DNA of 6,361 nt from an uncultured Streptomyces sp. (GCA_946480485.1 CAMLJW010000318.1:1-6361); one strand, 5' to 3'; shown: positions 1-6,361, numbered from the stretch's first letter. Numbers and translations are program-made. Notes: generated by a model not told the origin, from the sequence alone.

Positions 1-1
1 T

Positions 2-1273
2 GCGCCGCGCACCATCACCATCCCGGTGAACCACCCGGACAAGGTCGCGGGCGTCGACTACGGCCGCGAGACCGTCGTACGCCGCCTCCAGGAGGTCGGC
101 TGCGATGTCGACGGTCAGGACGAGCTGATCGTCACCGTGCCGTCCTGGCGGCCGGACCTGACCGACCCGAACGACCTGGCCGAAGAGGTCATCCGGCTCG
201 AGGGCTACGAGAACCTGCCCTCGACCCTGCCGAAGCCCCCCGCGGGCCTGGGCCTGACCGACCGACAGCGGCTGCACCGCCGGGTCGGCCGCGCGCTGGC
301 CGGCGCCGGATACGTCGAGGCGCTGAACTACCCGTTCATCGGCGACACGGTCCTCGATCAGCTCATGCTGCCCACCGAGGACGCCCGCCGCCGCACCGTG
401 AAGCTGGTCAACCCGCTCTCCGACGAGGAGCCCGCCCTCCGTACGACGCTGCTGCCGGGCCTGCTCGCCGCGCTGCGGCGCAACGACGGTCGCGGCAGCC
501 ACGACCTGGCTCTCTTCGAGACCGGTCTGGTCTTCCGGCCGACCGGTGAGGAGTCCGTGCCGGTCCGACTGCCCGTGGACCGGCGTCCCACCGGCGAGGA
601 GATCGCCGGACTCACCGCCGCGCTGCCGAGGCAGCCGCGCCGGGCCGCCGTCGTCCTGGCCGGGGCGCGGGAGCAAACCGGCTGGTGGGGCAAGGGTTAC
701 CCGGTCACCTGGGCCGACGCGATCGAGGCCGCCCGGGGGGTGGCCGACGAGGCCGGTGTGCGGCTCGTCGTCCGTGCCGACGAGCACGAGCCCTGGCACC
801 CCGGCCGCTGCGCCGCGCTGCTCGCCATGGTGGACGGCGAGGAGACCCTCGTGGGCCACGCCGGCGAACTCCACCCGCGCGTCGTCAAGTCCATGGGCGT
901 GCCGGAGCGCACCTGCGCGATGGAGCTCGACCTGGACGTGCTGGAGCGGGCGAGCGCGGGGCTGCCCAAGGGCCCGCACATCTCGTCCTTCCCGGTCGCC
1001 ACGCAGGACGTCGCCCTGGTCGTCTCCCGGGACGTCCCGGCGGCGGATGTCGAGGCCGCGCTACGCGAGGGCGCGGGTGACCTGCTGGAGTCCATCCGCC
1101 TGTTCGACGTCTACGAGAGCGAGCAGCTCGGCGAGGGCAGGAAATCCCTGGCGTACGCGCTGCGCTTCCGTGCCGACGACCGCACCCTGACCGTCGACGA
1201 GGCCTCTGCGGCCCGCGACGCGGCCGTCGCCCTGGCGGCCGAGCGCACGGGGGCGGTGCTGCGCGGGGCGTGA
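2..1273 (+). CDS. pheT: Phenylalanyl-tRNA synthetase beta subunit, C-terminal half (5' end outside window)
   Basis: PheT is the beta chain of the cytoplasmic alpha2beta2 enzyme that charges tRNA-Phe. The reading frame is open from base 2, so the GTG at 26 is internal and the gene starts upstream. The visible 423 residues are about half of the roughly 830-residue family length. Residues 1-80 match the end of the B5 domain, including the [20 protein letters not shown] segment with its acidic residues. Residues 85-320 are the inactive synthetase-like core ([17 protein letters not shown], and later GHAGELHP). Residues about 326-422 form the ferredoxin-fold anticodon-binding domain ([19 protein letters not shown], then [18 protein letters not shown]). 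The gene ends with TGA. The partner pheS is expected upstream, outside the window. The next gene is convergent and separated by 123 bases containing a strong stem-loop. Composition is clearly richer in GC than the genes to its right. The identification is secure. Confidence 0.96.
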   Translation, partial: APRTITIPVNHPDKVAGVDYGRETVVRRLQEVGCDVDGQDELIVTVPSWRPDLTDPNDLAEEVIRLEGYENLPSTLPKPPAGLGLTDRQRLHRRVGRALAGAGYVEALNYPFIGDTVLDQLMLPTEDARRRTVKLVNPLSDEEPALRTTLLPGLLAALRRNDGRGSHDLALFETGLVFRPTGEESVPVRLPVDRRPTGEEIAGLTAALPRQPRRAAVVLAGAREQTGWWGKGYPVTWADAIEAARGVADEAGVRLVVRADEHEPWHPGRCAALLAMVDGEETLVGHAGELHPRVVKSMGVPERTCAMELDLDVLERASAGLPKGPHISSFPVATQDVALVVSRDVPAADVEAALREGAGDLLESIRLFDVYESEQLGEGRKSLAYALRFRADDRTLTVDEASAARDAAVALAAERTGAVLRGA

Positions 1274-1306
1274 TGGCTCCGAGCTGTGCGGTGTGAGGGT
1301 CTGCAT

Positions 1307-1340
1307 CGAGGGGCGTGTCCGGCTGCCGGGCACGCCCTCG
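1307..1340. terminator. Bidirectional stem-loop terminator between pheT and ligase A
   Basis: Bases 1307-1322 pair with 1326-1340 to give about 15 base pairs with a CTG triloop. CGAGGG pairs with CCCTCG, with one bulged G in the left arm. CGTG then pairs with CACG, followed by a T-G wobble and CCGG with CCGG. It starts 33 bases past the pheT stop and lies 56 bases past the ligase A stop, so it can serve both convergent genes. There is no good T-run on either side, which is usual for actinobacterial terminators. The structure is seen directly; the terminator role is inferred from its position between two gene ends. Confidence 0.72.
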
Positions 1341-1396
1341 CCCCTTGAGGTTCTGCAGCGTTTCGGCGTCGAGCAGCTCAAGCCCGGTCGGGGGAA

Positions 1397-2965
1397 CTAT
1401 GTCCGCGCTGGCGCGACGTCTGGCGGCAGCTCACCGCCCAAACGGTCCGCCAGTTCGAGTTTCAGGACCTTTCCGCTGGGGCCGAGCGGGAAGGTGGATA
1501 CGAACTCCACGCGGCGCGGGTACTTGTACGCGGCGAGCACCCCTCGCGACCACTCGATGATGTCCGCCGCCAGCTCGTCGTCGGGCACGATCTCCGGTCG
1601 TGGGATCACGACGGCGCACACCTCTTCGCCGTGGATATCGTGCGGGAATCCGATCACCGCGACCTGTGCGATGTCCGGGTGGCGTCTCAATGCGTCTTCG
1701 ACTTCCCGCGGGTAGACGTTGTAGCCGTTCCGCAGCACCATGTCTTTCTTCCGGTCGACGATCGACAGATACTGCTCGTCGTCCTTCACGCCGAGGTCCC
1801 CAGAGCGGAACCAGCCGTCCACCATCACCTCAGCGGTTGCCTCCGGTTGGTTGAGGTATCCGGCCATCACGTTGTGTCCCCGGATCACGATTTCTCCTAC
1901 CTGTCCAGCGGGCAGGAGTTCGATCCGGCCCTCCAGATCAGCTCTGGCGATCTCCACGTCGACTCCCCAGATCGGCCGCCCCACCGTGCCGGGCTTGCAC
2001 GGCCAGGTTTTCTGGTTGTAAGCGACGACCGGTGACGTCTCGGTCAGTCCGTATCCTTCGAAGATCGGGCATCCGAACGTCTGCTGGAATTCCTCGAGAA
2101 CCGCGAGCGGAAGCGCGGAACCGCCGGAGAACGCCCGATCCAGATGTGATGTGGCTCCCTTCGCGCTCACCCTCTCCAGGAGCGCGATGTACATGGTCGG
2201 AACGCCCATGAAGACCGTGCACCGGTGCCGGGCCATCAGTTCGAGGGCTGGGTCGGCGTCGAATCTCGGCATCAGCACAAGGGTGGCGCCAGCCTGGAGA
2301 CAGGCCATCATGCCGCAGACCAGGCCGAAGACGTGGAACAACGGCAGGCATCCCAGGAGAACATCCTCGGGGCGGAGATCGAACGGGGAGTACATCGTGA
2401 CGTTGACGTTCATCGTGATGTTGAGGTGGGTGAGCATCGCGCCCTTGGGTTTTCCCGTGGTTCCGGAGGTGTAGAGGACCACGGCGATGTCCCCGGGCTC
2501 GCGGGGTACGTAGTGGGACATGGGGGGCACCTGCCGGCCGAGTGCGTCGACGCACGACGTCCCGAGGTCGTCATCGGACAGCACAACGAGCAGGGGAACG
2601 CGGGACGGTTCGGCGCTTTGGCGCCCCTGCGCCGAGAACTGGCCCGCGCAGACCAGAACACTCGCTTCGCAGTCACGGAGGATGTACTCGATCTCACCGG
2701 TCCGGAGCAGTGGGTTGATCGGGACTGCGACCCCTCCGAGGGCGAGCACCGCGAAGTACGCCACCGGGAAGGCCGGTCTATTAGGCAGTAGCAACGCGAC
2801 TCTGTCACCGGGCCGGACCCCGTATTCACGTAGTGTTGCCGCAAAACGCCGTGCCCTGAGCCAGAAGTCGTGACAGGTCAGTACGTGGTCGTCGAAGACC
2901 ACGGCTGGATGGTCGGGCCGTCGCGCCGCGGCCTCCGCAGCCACTGCGGCCGCCGAGAGGCTCAT
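1397..2965 (-). CDS. FadD-like acyl-CoA ligase (ligase A), probable 5-aminolevulinate:CoA ligase of C5N biosynthesis
   Basis: This is an ATP-dependent, class I adenylate-forming acid-CoA ligase of 522 residues, full length for the family. Numbered from the chosen start, the P-loop YTSGTTGKPKG is at 165-175, EGYGLTETSP at 303-312, GWFRSGDL at 384-391 with the ribose-binding Asp390, and the hinge DRKKD...GYNVYPREVE at 404-423. The C-terminal GPSGK carries the catalytic Lys499. All residues needed for adenylation and thioester formation are present. I chose the ATG at 2965 because GAGGAG lies six bases ahead of it; a GTG at 2992 and ATGs at 2983 and 2971 in the same frame have poorer sites. It follows the ALA synthase by 53 bases, so co-transcription is likely. 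In known C5N pathways one such ligase converts ALA to ALA-CoA before cyclisation, and that is the favoured role. By sequence alone it could also be a general fatty-acid CoA ligase. No TTA codon is present. Confidence 0.85.
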   Translation of the reverse strand: MSLSAAAVAAEAAARRPDHPAVVFDDHVLTCHDFWLRARRFAATLREYGVRPGDRVALLLPNRPAFPVAYFAVLALGGVAVPINPLLRTGEIEYILRDCEASVLVCAGQFSAQGRQSAEPSRVPLLVVLSDDDLGTSCVDALGRQVPPMSHYVPREPGDIAVVLYTSGTTGKPKGAMLTHLNITMNVNVTMYSPFDLRPEDVLLGCLPLFHVFGLVCGMMACLQAGATLVLMPRFDADPALELMARHRCTVFMGVPTMYIALLERVSAKGATSHLDRAFSGGSALPLAVLEEFQQTFGCPIFEGYGLTETSPVVAYNQKTWPCKPGTVGRPIWGVDVEIARADLEGRIELLPAGQVGEIVIRGHNVMAGYLNQPEATAEVMVDGWFRSGDLGVKDDEQYLSIVDRKKDMVLRNGYNVYPREVEDALRRHPDIAQVAVIGFPHDIHGEEVCAVVIPRPEIVPDDELAADIIEWSRGVLAAYKYPRRVEFVSTFPLGPSGKVLKLELADRLGGELPPDVAPART

Positions 2966-2971
2966 CTGCAT

Positions 2972-2977
2972 CTCCTC
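2972..2977 (-). promoter_or_regulatory. Ribosome binding site deciding the ligase A start
   Basis: On the minus strand GAGGAG is followed by ATGCAG and then ATG AGC at 2965-2963. Spacing to the ATG at 2965 is six bases, which is ideal. The in-frame ATG at 2971 abuts the site, and the GTG at 2992 is preceded by GGGCTTTAA with no complementarity to 16S rRNA. Confidence 0.6.
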
Positions 2978-3018
2978 GTCCATGGACAGCACTTAAAGCC
3001 CAGAGCGCTGCATAGCCC

Positions 3019-4245
3019 TCAGGCTGACCAGTTCTGGGTGCGCGGAATGTCGAGTTCCCTCCACACGTCGTCGAGCGCTCGGGCAAAGTGCTCCACATCC
3101 TCCGGTGTGTGGGTGGCAGAGGGCGTGACACGCAGTATTTCGCGACCGGCGCGGACACTGGGGGCATTGATGGCCGTCACATAGATGCCATGGTTCTCCA
3201 GGAGCAGCCGGGAGGCTCTCTGGCAGAGACCGTCATCACCCACCATGACGGCGACGACGTGGGATTGGTCAGAAATGAACGGGATATTCTGCCGTACAAG
3301 GTGTTTGTGGAGGGACAGGGTGTTCTCGCGCAGCCGCCTGCGCTCCTCGTCGGAGGAGCGCAGGTGCCTGACCGCGGCGAGCGCTCCCGCGGCGACAGCA
3401 GGAGGAAGGGAGGTGGTGAAGATGAACGACCGTGAAAAGCTGCGGACCGTGTCGATCAGAGGGGACGGTCCGGCGATGTAGCCCCCAGCCGTGCCGAACG
3501 CCTTGGCCAGGGTCCCCATGATGACGGTGAAGTCGCCGGCGAGCCCTTCACGGGCCGCGATCCCGGCCCCTTCGGGCCCGTACATGCCCACCGCGTGTAC
3601 TTCGTCGTTGTACGTGAGTGCGCCATAGCGTTGTGCCATGTCCACGATCTCGGCGAGCGGTGCTGTATCACCGGACATCGAGTAGACGGACTCCAGGACG
3701 ACCACCTTGGGGCAGTCAGGGTCGGCGGCTGCCATCAGCTCCTCGAGGTGGCCTGCGTCATTGTGTCGGAAGATCCGCTTCTCGGCCCGGCTGTGGCGCA
3801 CTCCGTCGATGATGGAGGCGTGGTTCAACTCGTCGGAGAAGACGATAGTGCCGGGCATGCGGCCGGCCAGGACGCTCAGGGATCCTTCGTTCGCCCCGTA
3901 CCCGGAGCCGAAGATCAGCGCGGACTCCTTGCCGTGGAGCCCAGCGAGTTCCTTCTCCAGCTGAACGTGGTAGGAATTCGTTCCTCCGATGTTCCGCGAT
4001 CCGCCGGAACCCGCCCCGTACTCGTCGAGCGCGGTCTTCATCGCATCGAGGACGAGCGGATGCTGGCCCATGCCGAGGTAGTCATTGCTGGACCATATGT
4101 TGACCATCAGGTCGGTGGCCTGGTGGTGGTCCCGCACGAGGGCGCTGGGGAAATTCCCCGCACACCGGCCGATCTCGAGGAACTCTCGCCTCTGGTCGGC
4201 GAAGCGTTTCATTTCCTGGGAGAAGAAATTCAATTGCTTGGTCAC
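3019..4245 (-). CDS. 5-aminolevulinate synthase of the C5N (cyclising) type
   Basis: This pyridoxal-phosphate enzyme of the alpha-oxoamine synthase family condenses glycine and succinyl-CoA to ALA; the C5N-cluster versions also cyclise ALA-CoA to 2-amino-3-hydroxycyclopent-2-enone. The 408 residues are complete and match the core length of alpha-proteobacterial ALA synthases. Visible motifs are [13 protein letters not shown] (51-63), [15 protein letters not shown] (79-93), [12 protein letters not shown] with cofactor-stacking His142, ESVYSMSGD (185-193), [14 protein letters not shown] with Asp214 and His217, and [17 protein letters not shown] with the Schiff-base Lys248. These numbers coincide with the Rhodobacter capsulatus enzyme. 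Position 83 is Ser where that enzyme has Thr. The GTG start has AAGGTGAG eight bases upstream. The two adenylate-forming ligases lie on either side on the same strand. Streptomycetes make haem ALA from glutamyl-tRNA, so a role in specialised metabolism is much more likely than in haem. Relatives KBL, AONS and CqsA are less likely because of the [10 protein letters not shown] and SLPP segments. The cyclising role is inferred from context. Confidence 0.93.
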   Translation of the reverse strand: MTKQLNFFSQEMKRFADQRREFLEIGRCAGNFPSALVRDHHQATDLMVNIWSSNDYLGMGQHPLVLDAMKTALDEYGAGSGGSRNIGGTNSYHVQLEKELAGLHGKESALIFGSGYGANEGSLSVLAGRMPGTIVFSDELNHASIIDGVRHSRAEKRIFRHNDAGHLEELMAAADPDCPKVVVLESVYSMSGDTAPLAEIVDMAQRYGALTYNDEVHAVGMYGPEGAGIAAREGLAGDFTVIMGTLAKAFGTAGGYIAGPSPLIDTVRSFSRSFIFTTSLPPAVAAGALAAVRHLRSSDEERRRLRENTLSLHKHLVRQNIPFISDQSHVVAVMVGDDGLCQRASRLLLENHGIYVTAINAPSVRAGREILRVTPSATHTPEDVEHFARALDDVWRELDIPRTQNWSA

Positions 4246-4380
4246 CGATGCAACTCACCTTCTACATGACCGTGGAACGGCCTTCAGGTTCCGACGGGAG
4301 CGCCGGGAGAACGGTGCCTGAACCGGGCCCTCAGGTACGGGTCGGATGGCGGGGCCCAGGGGCGAAGGGGCGTGGGCGCG
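4246..4380 (-). other. Leader region between ligase B and the ALA synthase with competing inverted repeats
   Basis: This gap of 135 bases is unusually long for three genes that should act together. It contains CCTGA (4317-4321) able to pair with TCAGG (4331-4335) around a nine-base loop. The same CCTGAACC segment (4317-4324) can alternatively pair with TTCAGG (4283-4288) or GGTTC (4287-4291). I see no convincing -35/-10 pair and no coding potential. It may hold a promoter or an attenuator-like leader for the ALA synthase, or simply be spacer. Confidence 0.3.
4254..4261 (-). promoter_or_regulatory. Ribosome binding site of the ALA synthase
   Basis: Minus-strand AAGGTGAG ends eight bases before the GTG at 4245. 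This supports that GTG as the true start, since no ATG lies in frame nearby upstream and the first residues ([12 protein letters not shown]) align with the amphipathic N-terminus of the family. Confidence 0.6.
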
Positions 4381-5958
4381 TCACCGATCCGCCTTTCTGG
4401 TCCGCCACATGTGGCGCAGGCGGGACCTGTCCGGTTTGCCGGCAACATTAAGCGGCAGTTCGGAGAGCATCAGGATGTCCTCAGGCATGTGGGCGTCCGA
4501 CAGGCGTACCCGGAGGTGCGAGCGGATGCTCTCTGCGCTGACCTGGCCACCTGGCTTTTGCACGACCGCTGCATGTAGGTGCTCGGTGTTACTCTCGTCG
4601 CGGACACCGAAGACCGCTGCGTCGAGAACGCCCGGAAGGCAGAGCGTCTCACGCTCAACGACCGCGGGGTACACCTTCACTCCTGCGGTCTTCACGATGT
4701 CGTCGACCCGGTCCAGCAGATGCAGGTACCCTCGCTCGTCGAGGTATGCGATGTCGCCGGTCCGGTACCACCCGCCGTGCAGCACCCGGGACGTCTGCAC
4801 AGGATCGGCGAGGTAGCTGTGCATCGTACGGTGCGACTTCACCACGACCTCCCCCTTTTCGCCCACCGCCAGCTCCCGATCGGATCCGGGGTCGCAGATC
4901 CGGACACTCACGCCGGGCAGCGGGCGGCCCACTGTGGAGAGCAGATCGGAGTCCTTGTGCTCGTCTGGTCCAAGAACGCTGATCGAGCCGCATTCGGACG
5001 TCCCGTAGCCCTGGGCCAGGACCGGCCCGAGAACGCGCAACGCCTCTTCCAAACGAGCGGGGGCTGCGGCGGATCCGCCGTAGATCACCCCCCGCAGCGA
5101 GGACAGGTCCGCAGTCTCGGTGCGGCAATGATCGAGCAGCCGGTACAGGAATGTTGTGGCCAGGAACGCCTCGGTGATCCGGTCCGCCTCGATCGACCGG
5201 AGGACAGCTGCGGGGTCGAACTCCTCCTGTAGATAGACGGTACCGCCGGAGATGAGAGCCGCGTCGACCATCGGCCCAGCCGTCTGTTCCAGGGGGGTGG
5301 CGCAGAGCATACGTACCTGCTCCGGCAACATGAGCAGGACTCCGGACACACTGTTCTCCCAGACCCTGGCCGGCAGCTGGATTCCCTTGGGCCGGCCGGT
5401 GCTGCCGCTGGTGAAACCGATCACCGCGAGGGCCTCGGGATCCCCGTGGGCGAAGTCGCCTGGGGGTGGTCCATCGCCTGGCCTCACCCGGGTCGTCCCC
5501 GCGGCCTGCACATCGAAGCCGACGAGTGCGATGGGCCGTCGTGCCCGTTCACACAGCGCTTGCGCCCGTGCCTCGTTCTCGAGATCGGTGAACAAGACGC
5601 CAGCAGACGTGCTTTCCAGGATGTCGAGCTGGGCCTCGGTGGTGAGGGTCACGGCCGTCGAGGCGGGGTTCGTCGACCGAATGCAGCACACGGCCGCACC
5701 CAAGAGATTCGCGGCATAGCGAGCCATCAGCATCGCCGGGCTGTTCGGTGCCACCAGAACGCTGACGACACCACCGGGTCCGACGCCCAGACCGTGAAGG
5801 GCGGTGGCAAGACCTGCCACGGATCGGACCACCTCGCCCGCGGTAACCACCCGCCCCCTCCACTGGAGGACGGCACGATCCGGGTCGGTCGCCATCGCGG
5901 ACATCAGCCGTGAGAGGTAGTCACCTCGTTCTTCCCACCAGTCAACCGCACTTCGCAT
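4381..5958 (-). CDS. Adenylate-forming ligase (ligase B), probable C5N amide synthetase
   Basis: This is a class I adenylate-forming enzyme of 525 residues, complete. In numbering from the upstream ATG (add one to the chosen protein), the P-loop FTSGSTGRPKG is at 183-193, QGYGTSE at 317-323, GGWYRTGD at 396-403, the hinge DRVDDIVKTAGVKVYP at 417-432, and the C-terminal NVAGK with Lys509. It can therefore activate a carboxylate as acyl-AMP. It differs clearly from ligase A: TSE replaces TTE, and DRVDD replaces DRKKD. Two ATG codons are adjacent; GAGG at 5964-5967 is only two bases from the first but five from the second (5958), so I chose the second. In known C5N clusters (manumycin-type, moenomycin, ECO-02301 polyene) an amide synthetase of this superfamily couples the cyclised amine to a carboxylic scaffold, and that is the favoured role. 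A CoA ligase for ALA, or for a starter acid, is the alternative. No TTA codon was found. Confidence 0.82.
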   Translation of the reverse strand: MRSAVDWWEERGDYLSRLMSAMATDPDRAVLQWRGRVVTAGEVVRSVAGLATALHGLGVGPGGVVSVLVAPNSPAMLMARYAANLLGAAVCCIRSTNPASTAVTLTTEAQLDILESTSAGVLFTDLENEARAQALCERARRPIALVGFDVQAAGTTRVRPGDGPPPGDFAHGDPEALAVIGFTSGSTGRPKGIQLPARVWENSVSGVLLMLPEQVRMLCATPLEQTAGPMVDAALISGGTVYLQEEFDPAAVLRSIEADRITEAFLATTFLYRLLDHCRTETADLSSLRGVIYGGSAAAPARLEEALRVLGPVLAQGYGTSECGSISVLGPDEHKDSDLLSTVGRPLPGVSVRICDPGSDRELAVGEKGEVVVKSHRTMHSYLADPVQTSRVLHGGWYRTGDIAYLDERGYLHLLDRVDDIVKTAGVKVYPAVVERETLCLPGVLDAAVFGVRDESNTEHLHAAVVQKPGGQVSAESIRSHLRVRLSDAHMPEDILMLSELPLNVAGKPDRSRLRHMWRTRKADR

Positions 5959-5963
5959 CATTG

Positions 5964-5967
5964 CCTC
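5964..5967 (-). promoter_or_regulatory. Ribosome binding site deciding the ligase B start
   Basis: Minus-strand ACGAGGCA leads into ATGATG. Spacing from GAGG is two bases to the first ATG (5961) and five to the second (5958), which favours the second. The difference is one methionine. Confidence 0.5.
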
Positions 5968-6084
5968 GTTTCGTCACAGCAACCGACCGGTCATCGAGTG
6001 AGGGACCGCCCGCGGGCACAAAGCGCCTTGGCTAAGACGTCGCGGCCGTCCGCCGCAGGCACTCCGGGGGACCGCTGGAGCCGG

Positions 6085-6110
6085 TCTGCCACAGGACCTG
6101 TCCACGCAGA
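6085..6110 (-). terminator. Possible weak stem-loop just after the P450 stop codon
   Basis: TCTGC (6085-6089) pairs with GCAGA (6106-6110), and inside them ACAG pairs with CTGT around a three-base loop, with an uneven internal loop of one against four bases. It begins ten bases past the P450 stop. There is no T-run and the stem is interrupted, so it may be a weak terminator, an mRNA 3' end stabiliser, or an operator. Confidence 0.28.
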
Positions 6111-6120
6111 GGGCCTCATG

Positions 6121-6361
6121 TCAGGCCCCGTCGGCGTGCGCCCCCATGCGTACCGGCAACTCACTCACCCCGCGGATGAGGAGATTGACGCGCCAGGGCA
6201 GTTCCTCCACCGGGCGGACCAGACTCAACTCAGGGAATCGCGCGAGCAGGCGACCGATCCCGACACGAGCCTCGATCCGCCCGAGAGCGGCCCCCAGGCA
6301 GTGGTGGATGCCGTAGCTGAACGACAGATGCGGGTTTCCGCTGCGGTCGAGGCGGAACCGG
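6121..6361 (-). CDS. Cytochrome P450, C-terminal 79 residues (5' part outside window)
   Basis: Reading the minus strand from the window edge gives an open frame ending in TGA at 6123-6121. It contains the haem-binding signature FSYGIHHCLGAALGRIE at visible residues 14-30, with the proximal thiolate Cys21, the Gly17 of the beta-bulge, and the L-helix start LGAALGR. It then has the usual bacterial P450 tail (RLLARFPELSL, then an RVNLLIRGVSELPVRM strand pair). The length after the cysteine, 58 residues, is normal for soluble actinobacterial class I P450s. The I-helix and substrate-recognition regions are outside the window, so the substrate cannot be guessed. It is on the same strand as ligase B, 162 bases upstream of its start, and is probably a tailoring hydroxylase or epoxidase of the same cluster. 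No ferredoxin gene follows it. Confidence 0.93.
   Translation of the reverse strand, partial: RFRLDRSGNPHLSFSYGIHHCLGAALGRIEARVGIGRLLARFPELSLVRPVEELPWRVNLLIRGVSELPVRMGAHADGA

Larger units (their letters stand above)
5962..6120 (-). other. Intergenic region between the P450 and ligase B, rich in short palindromes
   Basis: The gap of 159 bases has no supported gene. It holds several short perfect palindromes: GACCGGTC at 5985-5992, GCCCGCGGGC at 6008-6017, and ACAGGACCTGT at 6091-6101. It also has a small hairpin, GCGGC/GCCGC, at 6042-6056. A promoter for the ligase B-ALA synthase-ligase A set could lie here, but I see no clear -35/-10 elements. Short palindromes are common in GC-rich DNA, so an operator role is only a possibility. 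Confidence 0.3.

Noticed and set aside
26..28. GTG as a start codon for pheT
   Set aside because: The frame is open to the window edge, and the eight residues before it (APRTITIP) fit the B5 domain, so the gene begins outside the window.
1293..1715. Plus-strand open frame of 140 codons starting in the pheT-ligase A gap
   Set aside because: It runs through the terminator hairpin and then antisense to the conserved C-terminus of ligase A; no supporting motif.
2225..2791. Plus-strand open frame of 188 codons
   Set aside because: It is antisense to ligase A, whose motifs are intact; its composition (many Gly, His, Glu, Arg) is that of a shadow frame.
2993..3013. Six-codon reading frame (ATG to TAA) between ALA synthase and ligase A, as a possible coupling leader
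   Set aside because: GAGGG is only three bases from its ATG, and such a short frame is expected by chance.
3019..4245. 2-amino-3-ketobutyrate CoA ligase or 8-amino-7-oxononanoate synthase
   Set aside because: The [13 protein letters not shown] and [12 protein letters not shown] segments and residue numbering match ALA synthases, and the two flanking ligases fit C5N formation rather than threonine or biotin pathways.
3595..4269. Plus-strand open frame of 224 codons
   Set aside because: It lies antisense to the ALA synthase, has no recognisable domain, and is a typical by-product of GC-rich coding on the other strand.
4579..5232. Plus-strand open frame of 217 codons
   Set aside because: It is antisense to ligase B and shows no family motif or ribosome site.
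1..6361. tRNA genes, CRISPR arrays, insertion sequences, attachment sites
   Set aside because: I saw no cloverleaf, regularly spaced repeats, transposase or integrase motif, or flanking direct repeats.

Overview
The window comes from a high-GC actinomycete, very probably a Streptomyces. The reasons are GC-rich third codon positions, purine-rich GAGG/AAGG-type ribosome sites, a GTG start, and a hallmark set of secondary-metabolism genes. This is read from sequence alone with no database search.

Layout. Positions 2-1273 (+) hold the C-terminal half of pheT, the housekeeping phenylalanyl-tRNA synthetase beta subunit. A strong stem-loop at 1307-1340 lies between pheT and the convergent genes that follow. 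Positions 1397-6361 are all on the minus strand. In transcription order they are: the last 79 residues of a cytochrome P450 (6361-6121), an adenylate-forming ligase here called ligase B (5958-4381), a 5-aminolevulinate synthase (4245-3019), and a second, FadD-like adenylate-forming acyl-CoA ligase here called ligase A (2965-1397). The P450 is cut by the window edge.

How the genes work together. An ALA synthase flanked by two adenylate-forming ligases is the known three-enzyme cassette for the C5N unit (2-amino-3-hydroxycyclopent-2-enone). This ring caps manumycin-type antibiotics such as asukamycin, and also occurs in moenomycin, bafilomycin B1 and several linear polyenes. In the established pathway, the synthase makes ALA from glycine and succinyl-CoA, an acyl-CoA ligase activates ALA as its CoA thioester, the same synthase cyclises it, and an ATP-dependent amide synthetase joins the C5N amine to a carboxylic acid scaffold. 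Ligase A best fits the acyl-CoA ligase and ligase B the amide synthetase, but this split is inference. The P450 is probably a tailoring oxidase of the same cluster. Streptomycetes normally make ALA for haem from glutamyl-tRNA, so the synthase itself marks specialised metabolism.

The window therefore looks like the edge of a biosynthetic gene cluster ending at pheT. The scaffold-building genes (polyketide synthase or other) must lie beyond position 6361. The cassette class is known; which metabolite this locus makes cannot be told from the window.
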